NCBI GenBank assembly: GCA_023473795.1 | Contig: JAMCYS010000046.1 | Span: 1-38,089, forward strand | Origin: Chloroflexota bacterium | Lineage (GTDB): Bacteria > Chloroflexota > UBA6077 > FW602-bin22 > JAMCYS01 | DNA: 38,089 nucleotides | Reading direction: 5' to 3' | Part shown: positions 34,228 through 38,089 of the stretch, one piece after another | How positions within the stretch are numbered: the stretch's first letter is position 1 | Layout of the letters: every line of letters starts with the position of its first letter | Program-made: the position numbers and the translations under genes | The notes under the pieces: model-generated | Told to the model about the DNA's origin: nothing | Seen by the model: only the letters and a program-made list of their open reading frames with translations | The model's database searches: none

Positions 34228-34728
34228 TCAACGACCTTCCCCGGATGCTCGAGTCGCCATCTCAATCGCCAGGTGTACTGCTTCGGCGGGAGTGGCCGCC
34301 CTCACGATTCGTTGGTCCGCCTCGCCGTCTCGCGCCAGCTCCCAGGTATTGAGGCCGACCACCGGTCGACCCAGTTTGAGTGCCAGGGCGATTTCGGAGA
34401 GCGTGCCGTAGCGCCCTTCCACCGCTATGACCGCCTGGCTTGTTTTTGCGACCAGCACGTTGCGCGCTTCGCCCAACCCGGTGACGATGGGCACCGCGAC
34501 AAAAGGGTTGGCCGCAGCCGCGCTGTCGCCCGGCAGGATGCCGACGGTCTGCCCTCCCGCTGACAGCGCCCCCTGGCAAGCTGCCCGCATCACGCCCCCC
34601 AGCCCGCCGCAGACGAGGGCGCAGCCCGCCTCGGCTAGCAGGCGGCCCACTTCTTGAGCCACCGCCGCCGCGGCAGGCCCGCAGTCGCCGTCGCCAACCA
34701 CCCCTATGAACAGCCGATGCTTCATCAT
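34228..34728 (-). CDS. TIGR00725 / LOG-like Rossmann protein
   Basis: A 166-residue protein of the SLOG/LOG-like fold. CGGLGGVM (nucleotide-binding loop) and GRYGTLSEIALAL correspond to the PGGxGTxxE motif, with Gly-Arg-Tyr replacing the usual Pro-Gly-Gly-x core. LOG enzymes hydrolyse nucleoside monophosphates, but the TIGR00725 branch has no agreed role and resembles molybdenum-cofactor carrier proteins. AGGAGG lies 6 nt before the first of two adjacent ATGs. It reads away from the fchA operon and lies just upstream of the importer promoter. Confidence 0.8.
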   Translation of the reverse strand: MMKHRLFIGVVGDGDCGPAAAAVAQEVGRLLAEAGCALVCGGLGGVMRAACQGALSAGGQTVGILPGDSAAAANPFVAVPIVTGLGEARNVLVAKTSQAVIAVEGRYGTLSEIALALKLGRPVVGLNTWELARDGEADQRIVRAATPAEAVHLAIEMATRASGEGR

Positions 34729-34777
34729 CTCGCTCCTCCTTCGGCGCTGGCTGCACACCGCGGGCTCCCAAATGGGC

Positions 34778-34806
34778 TTGTCCGCCAGGTTCCGCCGTGG
34801 TATAAT
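34778..34806 (+). promoter_or_regulatory. promoter of the fchA-folD-fhs operon
   Basis: TTGTCC (34778-34783), 17-nt spacer, TATAAT (34801-34806). The start would be near 34813, leaving a leader of about 218 nt before fchA. Confidence 0.7.
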
Positions 34807-34826
34807 CCAGCCCTCAGCGCCACGCC

Positions 34827-34918
34827 AGGGGTGGGAGCGCCGCCTTGCAGAGTCAGTTGGTCCGCATCAACCCCCGGCCCGACGTCACATCGGGCCAGTC
34901 GCGCTATTCCCCACCCCT
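34827..34918 (+). ncRNA. structured 5' leader element of the one-carbon folate operon (class unknown)
   Basis: AGGGGTGGG (34827-34835) pairs with CCCACCCCT (34910-34918), and the next AGCGC (34836-34840) pairs with GCGCT (34901-34905), leaving a 4-nt bulge ATTC. This 14-bp helix encloses a 7-bp hairpin, GGCCCGA (34876-34882) with TCGGGCC (34890-34896). A second hairpin, TCCGGCT (34967-34973) with AGCCGGA (34990-34996), lies nearer fchA. The location suggests a cis-regulatory RNA. No consensus of a known riboswitch (ZTP, THF, glycine, TPP) fits the plus strand. Confidence 0.4.
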
Positions 34919-35031
34919 TAGCAACTGCTTCAACCGACGTCCAAGACCGCCAGCTGCGTCACGGGCTCCGGCTGCCGACCTTGTGTCTGAGCCGGACCTG
35001 CCCTTGAGCAATTAAGGCTAGAGAGGTGCGC

Positions 35032-35655
35032 ATGTACGCGAACAAGACCATCGGCGAATTCCTCCGGGAACTATCGTCTGGAGCGCCGACGCCAGGCGGG
35101 GGCAGTGCCGCGGCGCTGAGTGGCGCGACGGGCGCAGCACTCGTCTGCATGGTCTGCAATCTGACCATCGGTAGAGAGAAGTATAAGGCAGTCGAGAGCG
35201 AAATGCAGACGATCCTGGCGCAAGCCAGCAGTCTGCGCGATGAGCTGCTCGCCGCCATTGACGCCGACGTGGCCGCCTACGGTGTGGTGGCAGCCGCTAG
35301 CAAGATGCCTCGCGGCACCGACGAAGAGAAAGCGGCACGCACTCGCGCCCTGCAGGCGGCGCTCAAGGCGGCCACGCGGCCGCCGCTAGACACGGCTCGC
35401 CTTTGCGCCGAAGTGATGGGACTGTGCCGGCCGGTGGGTGAGCGAGGCAACGTCAATGCCGTCAGCGATGCCGGGGTTGGCATTGCCGAGGCGGAGGCAG
35501 GGCTGCGCTCGGCAGCCTTGAACGTGAAGATCAATCTGGGACTGATCAAGGACCCCGACTTTGTGGCCGAAGCCCAGCGAATGCTGAACGGGTACCTGGC
35601 AGGGAAGGCCGAACTGCGCGAGGCAGTGCTGCGTACCGTTGAAGCGAAACTATAG
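35032..35655 (+). CDS. fchA: FchA: methenyl-THF cyclohydrolase / cyclodeaminase family
   Basis: A 207-residue, mostly helical protein of the formiminotransferase-cyclodeaminase C-terminal family. The N-terminus TIGEFLRELSSGAPTPGGGS is the folate-binding signature of the family. MPRGTDEEKAAR and the GNVNAVSDAGVGI segment are also typical. Stand-alone members act as methenyl-THF cyclohydrolase (FchA of methylotrophs and acetogens) or deaminate formimino-THF. No formiminotransferase is adjacent; folD and fhs are, favouring cyclohydrolase. ATG with GAGAGG 5 nt upstream. First gene of the operon. Confidence 0.88.
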   Translation: MYANKTIGEFLRELSSGAPTPGGGSAAALSGATGAALVCMVCNLTIGREKYKAVESEMQTILAQASSLRDELLAAIDADVAAYGVVAAASKMPRGTDEEKAARTRALQAALKAATRPPLDTARLCAEVMGLCRPVGERGNVNAVSDAGVGIAEAEAGLRSAALNVKINLGLIKDPDFVAEAQRMLNGYLAGKAELREAVLRTVEAKL

Positions 35656-35681
35656 GTCGCATGACCTGCACTGGAGGGCAT

Positions 35682-36545
35682 ATGGTAGCGAGAGTCCTGG
35701 ATGGCAAAGCCCTGGCGGCGGCGATGAAGGAAGAACTCAAGGGCGCGGTCGCCGCCTTCAAGTCCGAACACGGCTTCGTCCCCGGCATCACCGTGGTGCA
35801 GGTAGGCCATGACCCGGCTTCAGAGCGCTACGTGAGGCAAATCGGGCGCAGCTTCGAGGACGTAGGGATGACGTTCTCGCTCCACCAGCCGGAGACTTCT
35901 ATCACCCAGGCGGAGATGGTCGGTCTAGTCGAGGATCTGAACGATGACCCGGCCGTCAGCGGCATCATCGTCCAGATGCCCCTGCCCAAACACCTGCCAC
36001 AGGAGGCGGTGGCCAACGGCATCGCCCCGCAAAAGGACGTGGACGGCATCAACCCAACCAACGCGGGTCGGTTGCTCGCCGGGAGCGGCCAGTTCTTCGC
36101 CCCGGCGACGCCAAGCGGCGGGATGGAGATTCTGCGGCGGGAGGGCGTCGAACTGAGCGGCAGGCGCGCCGTGGTAGTCGGGCGCAGCAACATCGTCGGC
36201 AAACCGATGGCGCTGCTGCTCCTGCACCAGAATGCCACCGTTACCATCTGTCACTCCCGCACGCGCGACCTGCCGGCGGTGTGTAGAGAGGCGGACATCC
36301 TCGTCGCCGCCATAGGCAAGCCGCGATTCATTACGCAGGACATGATCAAACCGGGCGCAATTGTGATAGACTTCGGCGTCAACGTGGTTAACGGCAAGGC
36401 CGTTGGCGACGTAGACTACGAGGCGGCGCTGGAGACCGCCTCTGCCATCACCCCGGTGCCCGGCGGCACGGGACCCATGACTAATGTGATGCTGCTGCGC
36501 AATACTCTGCGCGCCGCGGAACTGCTGCTTGCGGAGAAGGGTTGA
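35682..36545 (+). CDS. folD: FolD: methylene-THF dehydrogenase with cyclohydrolase lysine replaced
   Basis: A 287-residue enzyme of the FolD family, oxidising methylene-THF to methenyl-THF with NAD(P). Tyr50, Gln98 (VQMPLP) and Asp121 (KDVDG) of the active site are present at E. coli numbering, as are GRSNIVGKP (NADP loop) and TPVPGGTGPMT. The catalytic Lys54 of E. coli FolD (Lys56 in human) is Ile here (codon ATC in YVRQIG). This lysine is required for cyclohydrolase activity, so this FolD is predicted to be a dehydrogenase only. The ATG is chosen for GGAGG upstream. It lies 26 bp after fchA. Confidence 0.92.
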   Translation: MVARVLDGKALAAAMKEELKGAVAAFKSEHGFVPGITVVQVGHDPASERYVRQIGRSFEDVGMTFSLHQPETSITQAEMVGLVEDLNDDPAVSGIIVQMPLPKHLPQEAVANGIAPQKDVDGINPTNAGRLLAGSGQFFAPATPSGGMEILRREGVELSGRRAVVVGRSNIVGKPMALLLLHQNATVTICHSRTRDLPAVCREADILVAAIGKPRFITQDMIKPGAIVIDFGVNVVNGKAVGDVDYEAALETASAITPVPGGTGPMTNVMLLRNTLRAAELLLAEKG

Positions 36546-36617
36546 TTCTGGGGGCGCCGCCGGACTGTCGCCAGCGGGGCCCACGCGCCAAAAAACAACG
36601 ACGGAGGAAGAGCGATA

Positions 36618-38089
36618 GTGAGCGAAAGCAAACCGGTACCCAGCGACCTTGAAATTGCCCAGGCGGCACAGATGAAGCCGATCGCCGCCATTGCCGAGGA
36701 GCTCGGCCTTACGGACGACGAAATTGAGCTCTATGGCAAGTACAAGGCGAAGGTCTCTCTCGACGTCCGGGAGCGCCTGAAGGACAAGCCCAATGGCAAG
36801 TACATCGACGTGACGGCCATCACGCCAACGCCTTTGGGTGAGGGCAAGACCGTAACTACCATTGGCCTGTCCATGGCACTAAATCGCATCGGCAAGAAGA
36901 CGGTGACCTGCATTCGCCAGCCCTCACTCGGGCCCGTCTTCGGCATCAAGGGCGGCGCGGCCGGCGGCGGTTATTCCCAGGTCGTGCCCATGGAGGACTT
37001 CAACCTCCATCTCACCGGCGACACGCACGCCGTGTCCATGGCGCACAACCTTCTCGCCGCTTTCGTCGACAATCATATTATGCACGGCAACTCCCTGGAC
37101 ATCGACCCCTTCAGCATCACCTGGCCGCGTGTCTTGGACATCAGCGACCGCTCCCTGCGCCGGATCGTCATTGGCCTTGGGGGCAAGGACAATGGCGTAC
37201 CGCGGGAATCTGGCTTCGACATCGCCGTGGCCTCTGAAGTGATGGCGATCCTCGCCCTCACCACGGGCCTGCGGGACCTGCGCGAGCGACTGGGTCGAAT
37301 CGTCATCGGCTTCAGCAAGAGCGGCAAGCCAATTACCGCCGACGACCTGCACGCCGCGGGCGCGATGACGGTGTTGATGCGCGATGCGATCAAGCCCAAC
37401 CTGCTGCAAACACTGGAGCACACGCCGTGCTTTGTGCACGCGGGACCCTTCGCCAACATCGCGCACGGCAACAACTCAATCGTCGCCGACCAGATCGCCC
37501 TCAAGCTGGGCGACTACGTGGTTACCGAGAGCGGCTTCGGGGCAGACATGGGCGCCGAGAAATTCATGGATATCAAATGCCGCTATTCCGGCCTGACGCC
37601 GAACTGCGTAGTGATCGTGGCCACCGTGCGCGCCCTCAAGATGCACAGCGGCCGCTTCAAGGTAGTCGCGGGCAAGCCGCTCGACCCTGGTTTGGTGCAG
37701 GAGAACCTGCTGGCGGTCGCGGACGGCTGCGCCAACCTCGAGAAGCAGGTCGAGAACATGAAGCAGTTTGGCGTGCCCGTGGTCGTCGCCCTCAACCGCT
37801 TCACCGCCGACACCAGCAAGGAGATCGAGTTGGTGCAGAAGAGGGCGGTAGAGGCAGGGGCCGAGGGCGCCTACGTCAGCGAGGTCTGGGCGAAGGGCGG
37901 TGCCGGCGGCGAGGAATTGGCCCGGGCAGTGGCCAAAGCGGCCGATAAGCCGAGTAACTTCCAGTTCCTCTACCCGCTAGACGCTTCCATCAAGGAGAAG
38001 ATCGAGGCGATCGCCACGAAGATCTACGGCGCCGACGGCGTGGACTACCTGCCGGCCGCGGAGCAGAAGATCCGGCTGTACACCAAGAC
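36618..38089 (+). CDS. fhs: formate-tetrahydrofolate ligase (C-terminus beyond window)
   Basis: 490 codons are visible with no stop; the family length of about 555 means roughly 65 residues are missing. The enzyme joins formate to THF using ATP. The ATP loop [10 protein letters not shown] is at 69-78. [29 protein letters not shown] and [14 protein letters not shown] are strongly conserved FTHFS segments. GTG start with GGAGGAAG about 8 nt upstream, 72 bp after folD. With fchA and folD it completes the reversible formate to methylene-THF segment. Confidence 0.95.
   Translation, partial: MSESKPVPSDLEIAQAAQMKPIAAIAEELGLTDDEIELYGKYKAKVSLDVRERLKDKPNGKYIDVTAITPTPLGEGKTVTTIGLSMALNRIGKKTVTCIRQPSLGPVFGIKGGAAGGGYSQVVPMEDFNLHLTGDTHAVSMAHNLLAAFVDNHIMHGNSLDIDPFSITWPRVLDISDRSLRRIVIGLGGKDNGVPRESGFDIAVASEVMAILALTTGLRDLRERLGRIVIGFSKSGKPITADDLHAAGAMTVLMRDAIKPNLLQTLEHTPCFVHAGPFANIAHGNNSIVADQIALKLGDYVVTESGFGADMGAEKFMDIKCRYSGLTPNCVVIVATVRALKMHSGRFKVVAGKPLDPGLVQENLLAVADGCANLEKQVENMKQFGVPVVVALNRFTADTSKEIELVQKRAVEAGAEGAYVSEVWAKGGAGGEELARAVAKAADKPSNFQFLYPLDASIKEKIEAIATKIYGADGVDYLPAAEQKIRLYTK

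Noticed and set aside
34810-34920. ZTP (pfl) riboswitch on the minus strand, from the match CGCGACTGGC
   Set aside because: Only the 10-nt core matches; the second conserved block does not follow in place, and the strand points away from the folate genes.

Overview
The window reads as a GC-rich, gene-dense stretch of bacterial chromosome, most probably from an uncultivated member of the Chloroflexota. This assignment is an inference from gene content: a bacterial LysW carrier-protein pathway, an archaeal-type phosphoglycerate mutase (ApgM), RemA (DUF370) next to guanylate kinase, an NFACT/RqcH protein, an Rrf2-NifS-NifU cluster, and short GC-rich palindromic repeats between genes. There is no rRNA, tRNA, CRISPR array, transposase, phage gene or origin that I can recognise. 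Coding density, codon style and operon layout are uniform, so nothing looks recently acquired.

Layout. (1) 1-4.4 kb, minus strand: S41 processing protease, a 590-bp gap packed with short inverted repeats, a DUF697 protein with a decayed G domain, a C26-type amidotransferase-fold hydrolase, and a small unknown protein. (2) 4.4-6.6 kb, minus strand: iscR-iscS-iscU behind a near-consensus promoter. (3) 6.8-9.1 kb, plus strand: a DUF4388 protein and a lipoprotein with four LysM repeats and an NlpC/P60 peptidase; a palindromic terminator separates these from a convergent RqcH-like NFACT gene (9.1-10.8 kb). (4) 10.9-14.8 kb, plus strand: remA-gmk-priA-def. (5) 14.8-20.0 kb: a complete lysW-lysX-lysY-lysZ-lysJ-lysK operon for lysine and/or ornithine synthesis on the LysW carrier protein; the 53-residue LysW gene is easily missed. 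(6) 20.2-24.6 kb: ROK sugar kinase, a divergent diacylglycerol-kinase-family lipid kinase, an AI-2E-family permease, and galU. (7) 24.6-29.9 kb: small BON-like protein, trpS, nicotinamidase-family hydrolase, small conserved unknown, 4-oxalocrotonate tautomerase, Nudix hydrolase, apgM, proC. (8) 30.0-34.7 kb, minus strand: a peptide/nickel-type ABC importer (binding lipoprotein plus two permeases, no ATPases) and a TIGR00725/LOG-like protein. (9) 34.8 kb to the right edge: fchA-folD-fhs, a one-carbon tetrahydrofolate operon; fhs runs off the window.

The points most worth a second look are functional. FolD carries Ile at the position of the essential cyclohydrolase lysine (Lys54 in E. coli) and is preceded by FchA, a stand-alone cyclohydrolase candidate, so the two activities may be split between neighbouring genes. 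PriA has Gly in place of the Walker A Thr. The fchA operon has a leader of about 218 nt with a 14-bp closing helix. Hairpins follow lysW and the ABC binding-protein gene, in both cases the first gene of its operon, whose product is plausibly needed in excess. Several genes have a -10 hexamer directly before or overlapping an ATG, suggesting leaderless transcripts or misplaced starts.
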